NCBI GenBank assembly: GCA_945913015.1
Contig: CAMECH010000004.1
Location: forward strand, 1-64,000
Direction of reading: 5' to 3'
DNA length: 64,000 nt
Source: an uncultured Bacteroides sp.
Lineage (GTDB): Bacteria > Bacillota > Clostridia > Lachnospirales > Lachnospiraceae
The notes below the pieces were generated by a model. That model searched no databases and had not been told where the DNA came from. It saw nothing but the letters and a program-made list of their open reading frames with translations. The position numbers and the translations under genes are program-made. Each line of letters begins with the position of its first letter. Positions within the stretch are counted from its first letter, which is position 1. Positions 55,366 through 63,127 of the stretch are shown here, piece after piece.

Positions 55366-56085
55366 ATGGATACATTTTCAAGAACGGAACTGTTATTAGG
55401 AGAAGAGGCTATGAAAACACTGTCAAATGCGCATGTTGCAGTGTTTGGAGTCGGAGGAGTCGGGGGATATGTGACTGAAGCCCTTGCAAGATGCGGAGTG
55501 GGGACATTTGATTTAATAGATAAGGATGTTGTTAGTGAAAGCAATATTAACAGGCAGATTATAGCGCTGCACAGCACTGTTGGAAGAAGCAAGGTTTCAG
55601 TTATGCGTGAAAGAATACTTGATATTTCGCCGGATACGACCGTCAATGCACACGAATGCTTCTACCTTCCGGAAAATGCGTCGGATTTTGATTTTTCAAA
55701 GTATTCATATGTGGTTGATGCGGTTGATACAGTGACGGCAAAGCTGGAGATAATTATGAGGGCAAAGAAGGCAGGAGTTCCTGTCATAAGCAGTATGGGA
55801 GCCGGCAATAAGCTTAATCCGGCGGCATTTATGATAGATGACATATACAACACAAGTGTATGTCCGCTTGCAAGAGTTATGCGGCGCGAGCTCAGAAAAA
55901 GAGGGATAAAAAGCCTTAAAGTCGCATACTCAAAGGAAGAGCCGATAAAGGTGTCGGCGGATGATGATGAGCACAGAAGAAGTACACCGGGAAGTATTGC
56001 ATTTGTGCCGTCCACGGTGGGATTGCTGATTGCTTCTGAGGTTGTAAAGGATTTGACTGATATTACAAAAAGTAAAAATATCTGA
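55366..56085 (+). CDS. tcdA: tRNA threonylcarbamoyladenosine dehydratase (TcdA/YgdL)
   Basis: A ThiF/E1-like ATPase of 239 residues that cyclises t6A37 of tRNA to ct6A. Nucleotide loop FGVGGVGGYV at 27-36, ESNINRQ with the Arg finger, DAVDTVTAKLE, and the C-terminal STPGSIAFVPSTVGL. ATG 55366 lies after GGAGGAG (55356-55362). Confidence 0.95.
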   Translation: MDTFSRTELLLGEEAMKTLSNAHVAVFGVGGVGGYVTEALARCGVGTFDLIDKDVVSESNINRQIIALHSTVGRSKVSVMRERILDISPDTTVNAHECFYLPENASDFDFSKYSYVVDAVDTVTAKLEIIMRAKKAGVPVISSMGAGNKLNPAAFMIDDIYNTSVCPLARVMRRELRKRGIKSLKVAYSKEEPIKVSADDDEHRRSTPGSIAFVPSTVGLLIASEVVKDLTDITKSKNI

Positions 56086-56127
56086 CTGAAATGTCAGCAT
56101 TTTTGCCAAAATTTATCAAAAAAAATG

Positions 56128-56156
56128 TTTCAATTCAAAATAGATTGTGATATAAT
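56128..56156 (+). promoter_or_regulatory. Promoter of fucO
   Basis: TTTCAA (56128-56133), a 17-base spacer, TATAAT (56151-56156) with an extended TGA in front. Confidence 0.7.
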
Positions 56157-56213
56157 TTTAACAGCTTATAAAAACGGACATATTTGTCTGCTAAGTTTAA
56201 GGAGGTATTTTTC

Positions 56214-57359
56214 ATGAATCGTTTTATTCTCAATGAAACATCTTATCACGGAGCAGGAGCTATCGAAGCTATTCCGTCAGAAGCAAAGGGACGTGGACTT
56301 AATAAAGCATTTGTTTGTTCTGACCCTGATCTTGTGAAGTTTGGTGTTACAAAGAAGGTACTTGATGTGCTTGATGCTGCGGGATTTCCGTATGAAGTTT
56401 ATTCCAATATTAAGCCGAATCCTACAATTGAAAATGTTCAGTCGGGTGTTGAGGCATATAAGGCATCACAGGCTGATTATATTATTGCAATCGGCGGCGG
56501 TTCATCAATGGACACAGCTAAGGCTGTAGGTATCATTATAGCAAATCCTGAGCATGCTGATGTAAGAAGCCTTGAGGGAGCTGTTAATACAAAGAATAAG
56601 TCAGTACCTATTTTTGCTGTTCCTACGACTGCCGGTACAGCAGCAGAGGTTACAATTAATTATGTAATCACTGATGCAGAGAAGAATCGTAAGATGGTAT
56701 GTGTAGACCCACATGACATTCCGGTAGTTGCATTTATAGACCCTGACATGATGGCAACAATGCCTAAGGGGCTTACAGCAGCAACAGGCATGGATGCACT
56801 TACACATGCTATTGAGGGTTACATAACAGGCGGTGCATGGGAGCTTTCTGATATGTTCCACCTTAAAGCTATCGAGATTATCGCAAAGTCACTCAGGGGC
56901 GCAGTTGACAATACACCTGAAGGTCGTGAAGGAATGGCACTCGGACAGTATATTGCAGGTATGGGCTTCTCTAATGTGGGACTTGGTATTGTGCATTCAA
57001 TGGCACATCCGCTCGGAGCACTCTATGACACACCTCATGGTGTTGCCAATGCTATCATTCTTCCTACAGTAATGGAGTACAACGCTGAGGCTACAGGCGA
57101 GAAGTATCGCGATATTGCTAAGGCTATGGGCGTTAAGGGCACAGAGAATATGACTCAGGAAGAATACCGCAAGGCTGCAATCGATGCTGTTAAGCAGTTG
57201 TCAGAGGATGTTGGAATTCCGAAGGATCTTAAGGAAATTGTAAAGAGAGAGGATATTCCTTTCCTTGCACAGTCTGCATATGATGACGCATGCCGTCCGG
57301 GCAATCCAAAGGAAACAAGTGTTGAAGATATAACAAAGCTTTACGAATCACTGCTTTAA
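56214..57359 (+). CDS. fucO: Iron-dependent alcohol dehydrogenase, lactaldehyde reductase (FucO) type
   Basis: 381 residues of the group III alcohol dehydrogenases. NAD motif GGGSSMDTAKA near 95-105, VPTTAGTAAEVT, and the Fe ligands in the TGMDALTHAIEGY, GIVHSMAHPLGA and TPHGVANA region. It closely follows FucO (lactaldehyde to 1,2-propanediol), so a role in deoxyhexose fermentation is likely. AAGGAGG at 56199-56205 decides ATG 56214. Strong promoter and ribosome site suggest high expression. No fucose or rhamnose genes are adjacent. Confidence 0.93.
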   Translation: MNRFILNETSYHGAGAIEAIPSEAKGRGLNKAFVCSDPDLVKFGVTKKVLDVLDAAGFPYEVYSNIKPNPTIENVQSGVEAYKASQADYIIAIGGGSSMDTAKAVGIIIANPEHADVRSLEGAVNTKNKSVPIFAVPTTAGTAAEVTINYVITDAEKNRKMVCVDPHDIPVVAFIDPDMMATMPKGLTAATGMDALTHAIEGYITGGAWELSDMFHLKAIEIIAKSLRGAVDNTPEGREGMALGQYIAGMGFSNVGLGIVHSMAHPLGALYDTPHGVANAIILPTVMEYNAEATGEKYRDIAKAMGVKGTENMTQEEYRKAAIDAVKQLSEDVGIPKDLKEIVKREDIPFLAQSAYDDACRPGNPKETSVEDITKLYESLL

Positions 57360-57433
57360 TATTTTTGACATTTACAGAATTCAGGAATAAAACATAATTA
57401 CCATTGAGTTAAAGTCCTTCGTTTGGCGGAGGT

Positions 57434-57496
57434 AATATGCTCCTCTTTAGATAGACAATTCAAATAGTAAAGTGTTTATCTTAGGAGGAGCATATT
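57434..57496. repeat. Inverted repeat downstream of fucO
   Basis: AATATGCTCCTC (57434-57445) and GAGGAGCATATT (57485-57496) are perfectly complementary, and the pairing continues inward (TTTAGATAGACA with TGTTTATCTTAG) with three mismatches. A small CCTTCG/CGGAGG hairpin precedes it. No T-run follows, so it is not a plain terminator. Confidence 0.75.
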
Positions 57497-57520
57497 TAAT
57501 ATACCTTGTATGGTAAATTA

Positions 57521-57654
57521 GTATGAAAAATATGCCCGATGGCATATTTTTCATACGGCTGTTTGTGCCGCAGGCGCCACAAACAAGCCATTATCGCAGA
57601 GCCAAATCTGATATTTGGCTCGCAATTCCTCCGACGCCAAAGCGTCTGCGGAAT
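57521..57654 (+). repeat. Array of four adjacent hairpins
   Basis: Hairpin 1: perfect 16-bp arms 57521-57536 and 57541-57556, CGAT loop. Hairpin 2: 57557-57567 with 57578-57589, one bulge. Hairpin 3: perfect 9-bp GAGCCAAAT (57599-57607) and ATTTGGCTC (57613-57621). Hairpin 4: 57625-57637 with 57642-57654, 11 of 13 pairs, CAAA loop. They follow each other almost without spacers. The first 29 bases (57519-57547) recur exactly at 20242-20270. Could be an interspersed repeat or a structured RNA leader for the genes that follow. Confidence 0.8.
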
Positions 57655-57694
57655 GGGGATTAGTGTGAAAAATCCTATTGATATGGAGATTAAA

Positions 57695-57757
57695 ATGAGA
57701 AATGTACAGAATCATATGACAGCAATAAGAAGTAGCAGAAAGGTACTGATTAAATGA
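57695..57757 (+). CDS. Tiny reading frame (20 residues) coupled to the zinc-ribbon gene
   Basis: ATG 57695 is preceded by GGAGA (57685-57689) and encodes MRNVQNHMTAIRSSRKVLIK, ending in a TGA that overlaps the next ATG (ATGA at 57754-57757). Starts at ATG 57683 or at GTG 57664 (after GGGGA) would give 24 or 30 residues in the same frame. Basic, no known family. It may be a leader peptide that couples translation, or a chance frame. Confidence 0.45.
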   Translation: MRNVQNHMTAIRSSRKVLIK

Positions 57758-58344
57758 GCAGAAGAGTATCATTATTCCGGCTGAATGAGTATCAGTCAAA
57801 ATATCCGTCATCGGTAACCAATAATAAAGTATATATAAGACTTGACAGAAACTTTATGATTCAGCCGGATGCTAAATTATTTCCTCTATACTGTACGTCA
57901 TGTGGAAAATGCCAGCAGGATTTATATGTACATGCAGGTTCTCACTATGGATATGTGGGTTCCTGCAATTGTGCATATTGTGGGAAAAATATTGATGTTT
58001 CGGACGGAGATAATGTTGTGCTGTTTATCAGAACCGAAGGTGCCGAAATACGATTTGACAGGCTGTATCTTATTGATTGGAAGTATATTGAAGATATGGG
58101 CAGAGACAGGGCAGCACTGGTTGAAAGAGAACTTAAGCAGCATAAGGGCAGATTTATATATCTTGATGAGCTGTGCGGTGTGATTGAGAATACACTTAAC
58201 ATAAAAATACAGGAAAAATACAGTTTTTCTACTGACGACAGGTATTTACTGCTTCCGGAGGATGTAAACCGTTGGATAAATCTATTATATGCTGCCGGAG
58301 TGAAATTACCCGATTATGTAAAAATGAAAAAAATTGAAGTATAA
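57754..58344 (+). CDS. Zinc-ribbon protein of unknown function
   Basis: 196 residues. Two Cys pairs (CTSCGKC near 47-53 and CNCAYCGK near 71-78) make a zinc ribbon in the first half; the second half is mixed alpha/beta with no motif I know. No signal peptide or membrane segment. ATG 57754 overlaps the stop of a tiny upstream frame, and AAAGG lies 11 bases before. The Fe-S aldo/keto reductase starts 33 bases later, so they may be co-transcribed. Confidence 0.75.
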   Translation: MSRRVSLFRLNEYQSKYPSSVTNNKVYIRLDRNFMIQPDAKLFPLYCTSCGKCQQDLYVHAGSHYGYVGSCNCAYCGKNIDVSDGDNVVLFIRTEGAEIRFDRLYLIDWKYIEDMGRDRAALVERELKQHKGRFIYLDELCGVIENTLNIKIQEKYSFSTDDRYLLLPEDVNRWINLLYAAGVKLPDYVKMKKIEV

Positions 58345-58377
58345 TAATCCCAATACATGAAAGAAGGATTGATTGGA

Positions 58378-59406
58378 ATGGTTACGGTTACTTTGGGAAA
58401 AACAGGGATTACAACCAATAAGAACGGTTTTGGAGCATTGCCGATACAGCGTGTAACGGATGATGAAGCGGTAAGAATTTTAAGAAAGGCATATGACGGA
58501 GGCGTTACATTTTTTGATACGGCAAGATTTTATACTGACAGTGAGCATAAAATCGGGCTTGCGTTCAAAGGAATGCGCGACAAAATTTTTATTGCAACAA
58601 AGACTGCAGCTGTTACGGTAGAGAATTTTTGGAAAGATTTGAATACAAGTCTTACGAATCTTCAGACAGACTATATAGATATATATCAGTTTCATAATCC
58701 GTCATTTTGTCCTAAACCGGGCGATGGAACAGGAATTTATGAGGCAATGCTTGAAGCAAAGCAAAAAGGAATTATACGTCATATCGGTATTACTAACCAC
58801 AGGCTTTCTGTTGCGCATGAAGCTGTGGCGTCCGGTTTATACGAAACACTGCAGTTTCCGTTTTGTTATCTTGCATCTGAAGAAGACGTCAAGCTGGTAC
58901 GTGAGTGCGAAGCCGCAGGAATGGGCTTTATAGCAATGAAAGCATTGTCAGGAGGGCTTATCACAAATTCAAAGGCGGCATATGCATTTGAAGCACAATA
59001 TGAAAATGTGCTGCCGATATGGGGAGTGCAGAGAGAAAGTGAGATGGATGAGTTCCTTTCGTATGTCACAAATCCGCCTGTAATGACTCCGGATTTACAG
59101 CAGATAATTGATAATGACAGAAAAGAGCTTCAGGGTGATTTCTGCCGCGGATGCGGATATTGCATGCCATGTCCTGTTGGAATTGAAATTAACAATTGCG
59201 CAAGAATGTCACTGCTTCTTAGGCGCTCGCCATCTGAATTGCAGCTTACGCCGCAGGTACAGGAGAAGATGATGAAAATTGAGCAATGCCTGCACTGCAA
59301 CCAGTGCAAATCAAAGTGTCCGTATCATCTTGATACGCCTGCACTGCTTGCGAAAAACCTTGCAGATTATAAGGAAGTGCTGGCAGGAAATGTAAGCGTG
59401 AAATAA
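58378..59406 (+). CDS. Aldo/keto reductase with C-terminal 4Fe-4S motifs
   Basis: 342 residues. The N-terminal TIM barrel of aldo/keto reductases has FGALPIQRV, FFDTARFYTDSEHKIG (catalytic Asp, Tyr), the Lys in IATKT and the His in YQFHNPS. The C-terminal third has two ferredoxin-like Cys clusters, CRGCGYCMPCP and CLHCNQCKSKCP. The fusion is common in strict anaerobes and suggests electron transfer between iron-sulfur centres and a carbonyl substrate; the substrate is unknown. ATG 58378 is favoured; ATG 58357 is possible. Confidence 0.9.
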   Translation: MVTVTLGKTGITTNKNGFGALPIQRVTDDEAVRILRKAYDGGVTFFDTARFYTDSEHKIGLAFKGMRDKIFIATKTAAVTVENFWKDLNTSLTNLQTDYIDIYQFHNPSFCPKPGDGTGIYEAMLEAKQKGIIRHIGITNHRLSVAHEAVASGLYETLQFPFCYLASEEDVKLVRECEAAGMGFIAMKALSGGLITNSKAAYAFEAQYENVLPIWGVQRESEMDEFLSYVTNPPVMTPDLQQIIDNDRKELQGDFCRGCGYCMPCPVGIEINNCARMSLLLRRSPSELQLTPQVQEKMMKIEQCLHCNQCKSKCPYHLDTPALLAKNLADYKEVLAGNVSVK

Positions 59407-59429
59407 GTGTTAAAAATCATTTGAAAATA

Positions 59430-59458
59430 TTGATATTTTAGCAGAATTAGCATATAAT
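59430..59458 (+). promoter_or_regulatory. Promoter of 6S RNA
   Basis: TTGATA (59430-59435), a 17-base spacer, TATAAT (59453-59458). Start expected near 59465. Confidence 0.82.
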
Positions 59459-59464
59459 ATAACC

Positions 59465-59668
59465 AACAAGAAGTGCTTGGTGAAGTGTTTTTCCTGGGGT
59501 GTTCGCCAACCTACTATTTTGAACCTACATTTATTGACAGGGATTCCTATATCCGTAATCTAATGTCAGGCCTCCTTTGTCAGTGGAAGGCAGCGGATTA
59601 CGTGCGGTTACCCACCTAGCTTTGCTAGGCGTCGAAATCGTAGGAAACGGCATTTTGGGAATTATGAA
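59465..59668 (+). ncRNA. ssrS: 6S RNA (SsrS)
   Basis: Noncoding RNA that mimics an open promoter and sequesters sigma-A RNA polymerase in stationary phase. Family-like blocks: TCCTGGGGTGTTCGCC near the 5' end, TTTGAACC, GGGATTCCTATAT, GTCAGGCCTCCTTTG and GTGGAAGGCAGC around the central bubble, TTACCCACCTAGCTTTGCTA as a closing hairpin and GTAGGAAAC pairing back to TTTTCCT at the 5' side. It has its own promoter and terminator and carries no conserved reading frame. Ends are approximate. Confidence 0.88.
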
Positions 59669-59709
59669 AAGAAGCTTGAGCCTCAAAAGTAGCTTGAGCT
59701 TCTTTTTTT
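59669..59709 (+). terminator. Terminator of 6S RNA
   Basis: An 11-bp stem GAAGCTTGAGC (59671-59681) and GCTTGAGCTTC (59692-59702), with two G-U pairs, then seven T. Confidence 0.93.
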
Positions 59710-59769
59710 GCGGATATTCAACTGGATGGCAGAAATATCCGGTTTATCACACTGCAATTGGAGGGGATA

Positions 59770-62076
59770 ATGAGTAAATCTAACTGGATGCATGGCAAAA
59801 GACTAAAAATGCTGACGATGTTTATGGTGCTTTTTGCACTGGCTGCGGTCTGCGTACTGATGTATTTTGTATTGTTCGGAATAAATGACTATCAGGGAAT
59901 TACGAAAGCTGAGGCGGCAAAGCTGATAGCAGGTGCATGTGCAGATGATGAGAGTTTTAAGGAGATGAATAATCAGCAGGAATGGTATTCGGGATATGTT
60001 TCGTTTGCAGCGGACAATGGTTATATGAAGCCTGATAATGCGCAGAAAGAACTCACTGTCGGAGATGTAAAAATGTTTCTGCAAAAAGTCGGGGTATCCG
60101 CACAGGAGGCAGGAATCGATTTGTCGGGGAAAGACAGTATGGCAGTTAAAAAGAACGATTTCCTCAATGCGTACATACGTCTGTTAAACAGGATGGAGTA
60201 TGGCTCAAGTGTTACAAGCATACAGACGACTATTGTCGGAACACCGTCTAATGTAGGCAATGCATCTGAATGGCAGGCATATACTGACGACGGCGTAATG
60301 CATTTTGCAGGGCTTGCACTTGACTATGCGTTGGACAAGAGTGCTTCACTTGTGGTTCGCGGCAATGAGATATTATGTGTTCAGAATGTAACGGATGAGG
60401 CGGTGCTTACCAATGCATGGGTGGTCTCAGGCAGGGGTACGACGCTGTCGGTATTTGTGGGCGGTGTAAAGCGTGAATACAAGGTAAACAGGCTGTCACA
60501 GGATATTGAGAATGTGATGGCGGACATACGCCTTAATGACGGTAAAGTTAAGGCTGTTGATGTTAAGACTGATACGATAAGCGGTAAAGTGCTGTCTGCG
60601 GATAATACATACATTGAAATCGAAGGATACGGCAAGGTTCCTCTTGATAAGAAATATAAGATTTATCGTACATATGGTGAACTGGCGCTTAAAGATTACG
60701 GTTCGCTTATTGTCGGTTATGATTTGCAGGATTTTATAGTGGCTGACGGGAAAATCTGCGGTGCTGTGATTTCAAAGCCGCTTAATGCAGACACGGTTAG
60801 GGTTCTGATTAAGACTGACGATTTTGCAAGGCTGTATCATAAGGATGTAACATTTTCGAGTGATACTGCATTTACAATAAGCTGTGGCGACAAGGAACAG
60901 ATAAAAGAAAGGCATGCGGCAGGAGAGAAGATTACTGTAGATGCGTCCTCGGAATATCTGTCAGGCGGAAGAATGAAGATTACTCCTGATGATGGCGGAA
61001 GTGTCACTGTTTATTCGATAAGCAGGGCATATGGCAATCCTGAATATGAGGGGACGATGGAGATAGCCGTATCAGACAGTGGTCTTGCCTTAATTAATGA
61101 GATTCCGATAGAGAAGTATCTGAAGAGGGTAGTGCCAAGTGAAATGCCGGTGAATTTTGGCGTGGAAGCGTTGAAGGTACAGGCGGTATGTGCCAGAAGC
61201 TATGTTTATAAGGAACTTGACAATAATAACTATGTTTCGCTCGGTGCGCATATTGATGACAGCACACAGTATCAGGTATACAACAATGTCAGGGAAAGTG
61301 AGACCTCAAACCGTGCGATTGCAGATACTGAAGGCGAGGTGCTTTTATTCAGCGGTGAGCCGGTACAGACCTATTATTATTCGACATCATGCGGTGTAAC
61401 AACTGATGTAAGTCTGTGGGGAAGCAACCCGGAAGACTATCCGTATTTTGAGTCAAAGGCTGTGGGAAATGAGCCGGTTAATACTGATTTAACTGTTGAG
61501 GAAAATTTCAGAAGTTTTATTAAAAAAATAAATTACTCGGACTATGACAGAAGATATGACCTTTACAGATGGGAACTTAATGTCACGACACAGGAACTGA
61601 GCGAAAGCTTTAATAAAAAGCTCAAAGACAGAAGAAATGCTTTTCCGGACAATATACTTGTAAGAAATGCAAAAGGTGAGTATGTAAAGCAGAGTGTAGA
61701 CAATGTCGGAATGATTGAAAGTATTACCGTTGACAGGAGAGTCACAGGAGGTGCGGCTGTATCGGTAATTGTTGCAGGAAGTAAAAATACAGTGAGAATT
61801 GAGGGTGAAAACCATATCAGATATATGTTTGGTGTGGCGGGGGTACCGCTTGTCACAGTGAACGGAACATTTGTCAATATGGCTTCTCTTCCAAGTGCTT
61901 TCTGCATTTTTGAGCCATATACAGATGGTGGAAAGAGCTGTTTCAAAATTACCGGAGGAGGGTACGGGCATGGCATAGGAATGAGCCAGAATGCGGTATA
62001 TACCATGGTTAATAACGGAATGAGCTATAAAGATGTACTGGGATTTTTCTATCCGGGAACAGAGGTGAAGGCCTGA
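59770..62076 (+). CDS. SpoIID/LytB-domain protein with N-terminal membrane anchor
   Basis: 768 residues. Membrane helix at about 12-37. A region at about 43-115 (ITKAEAAKLIAGAC ... YVSFAADNGYM ... LTVGDVKMFLQKVG) resembles an S-layer-homology module. A long beta-rich middle follows, then a SpoIID domain at about 430-768 with IPIEKYLKRVVPSEMP (catalytic Glu), AVCARSYV, YYYSTSCGVTTD (metal site) and GGGYGHGIGMSQ. SpoIID-type enzymes are lytic transglycosylases acting on denuded glycan strands during engulfment. This protein is about twice the length of SpoIID, and a vegetative wall function is possible. GGAGGGG decides ATG 59770. Confidence 0.88.
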   Translation: MSKSNWMHGKRLKMLTMFMVLFALAAVCVLMYFVLFGINDYQGITKAEAAKLIAGACADDESFKEMNNQQEWYSGYVSFAADNGYMKPDNAQKELTVGDVKMFLQKVGVSAQEAGIDLSGKDSMAVKKNDFLNAYIRLLNRMEYGSSVTSIQTTIVGTPSNVGNASEWQAYTDDGVMHFAGLALDYALDKSASLVVRGNEILCVQNVTDEAVLTNAWVVSGRGTTLSVFVGGVKREYKVNRLSQDIENVMADIRLNDGKVKAVDVKTDTISGKVLSADNTYIEIEGYGKVPLDKKYKIYRTYGELALKDYGSLIVGYDLQDFIVADGKICGAVISKPLNADTVRVLIKTDDFARLYHKDVTFSSDTAFTISCGDKEQIKERHAAGEKITVDASSEYLSGGRMKITPDDGGSVTVYSISRAYGNPEYEGTMEIAVSDSGLALINEIPIEKYLKRVVPSEMPVNFGVEALKVQAVCARSYVYKELDNNNYVSLGAHIDDSTQYQVYNNVRESETSNRAIADTEGEVLLFSGEPVQTYYYSTSCGVTTDVSLWGSNPEDYPYFESKAVGNEPVNTDLTVEENFRSFIKKINYSDYDRRYDLYRWELNVTTQELSESFNKKLKDRRNAFPDNILVRNAKGEYVKQSVDNVGMIESITVDRRVTGGAAVSVIVAGSKNTVRIEGENHIRYMFGVAGVPLVTVNGTFVNMASLPSAFCIFEPYTDGGKSCFKITGGGYGHGIGMSQNAVYTMVNNGMSYKDVLGFFYPGTEVKA

Positions 62077-62094
62077 TTCGGGCTTTCACCTTTT
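62064..62094. terminator. Convergent terminator between the SpoIID-domain and YihY genes
   Basis: A 10-bp stem GGTGAAGGCC (62064-62073) and GGCTTTCACC (62081-62090), one G-U pair, followed by TTTT. It overlaps both stop-codon regions. Confidence 0.8.
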
Positions 62095-62928
62095 GTGTCT
62101 GCGTTTTAATAAATGTGGTGAGATGAGTTTCTTTTCAAGCAGTGTGTTGAATTCAACACCAAAGAAAAGAATCAGCATACAGGAATAGAGCCATACAAGG
62201 GCAAATATAAGGTTGGCAAGGTTTCCGTACATGGTCGACAGGGTGTTATGATTTACGTATACGGCGTAAATTATTGAGAAACCATACCATCCTATTGCTG
62301 ATATAACGGCTCCCGGAAGCTGTCTGATTAAAGGCAGACGCCTGCTTGGAATGAATTTGAACATAAAAAGGAATGCCAGAGTAAGCAGGGCAGGAAAGAA
62401 AAGCCATTTAATATCAATTATCGCTTCAACTATTATTGAAAGATACGGAAAAAACTGTGACGTAAATACAAATAGTTTATTGCCGAATACGACAAATACA
62501 AGCATTGCCAGAATAATTACAATAAAAAGCAGAGTCTGGACTGATGCGATTGCTCTAAGCACAAAGAAATTACGGTCCTCTTTGATGCCGTGAATCGCAT
62601 TAAAACCTTTCATCAGCGACATAAAACCGCGTCCGGCAGCCCACAGTGTTACAATTGCAGAAATACTTGTAAGAGTAACGGATGAAGATTCATACATTTC
62701 GAGGAAAAATTTCTGTACTGTTTCCCTGAAATATACAGGGATAACATCATTTATAACAGATATAAATGTGTCATAGTCAAGAGGCAGAAAGCGAATAAGG
62801 GACAAAAGAAGCGCAACAAAAGGAAAAAAACTGAGAATAATGAAATAGCAGGATTGCGCTGCGTATCCCGGAAGATCATCGTCTTTAATTTTGTCTAGGA
62901 TTTCTTTTATTGAAAAGATTATACGCAT
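62086..62928 (-). CDS. YihY/BrkB-family membrane protein
   Basis: 280 residues with six hydrophobic helices and the family blocks DDLPGYAAQSCYFIILSFFPF, SAIVTLWAAGRGFMSLMKGFNAIHG and YGNLANLIFALVWLY as separate segments. Formerly misnamed ribonuclease BN. Function unsettled; transport has been proposed. The start at 62928 is chosen for GAGG five bases upstream; the frame is open nine codons further. Confidence 0.9.
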   Translation of the reverse strand: MRIIFSIKEILDKIKDDDLPGYAAQSCYFIILSFFPFVALLLSLIRFLPLDYDTFISVINDVIPVYFRETVQKFFLEMYESSSVTLTSISAIVTLWAAGRGFMSLMKGFNAIHGIKEDRNFFVLRAIASVQTLLFIVIILAMLVFVVFGNKLFVFTSQFFPYLSIIVEAIIDIKWLFFPALLTLAFLFMFKFIPSRRLPLIRQLPGAVISAIGWYGFSIIYAVYVNHNTLSTMYGNLANLIFALVWLYSCMLILFFGVEFNTLLEKKLISPHLLKRRHKR

Positions 62929-63031
62929 ACTAACCTCATAAATTTTGATATTCATTATATTTAATTTTTTTATTATATGTTATTTTGACGAGTTTAGCAA
63001 CGGAAAAATGCGGAAAGCATTGATATTTGGA

Positions 63032-63061
63032 TTGGACATTTAAAAGCGATTGATATATAAT
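63032..63061 (+). promoter_or_regulatory. Possible promoter of scpAB
   Basis: TTGGAC (63032-63037), an 18-base spacer, TATAAT (63056-63061), 66 bases before scpA. Confidence 0.6.
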
Positions 63062-63127
63062 ATGAAAGCGTATGACTAATTGTGAAAAAGCATAATAAGC
63101 TTTTGCTTAAGACTTGGAGAGTTTTAT

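Noticed and set aside
56146..56165. Rex-like operator at the fucO promoter (TTGTGA...TTAACA)
   Set aside because: The spacing between the half sites is about two bases too long and one half is imperfect.
57539..57694. N-terminal extension of the tiny frame back to 57539
   Set aside because: It would read through the four-hairpin array; only the last 20-30 codons have a plausible start.
59577..59777. 66-codon frame through the 6S RNA
   Set aside because: Runs through the RNA's closing structure and terminator; no ribosome site.
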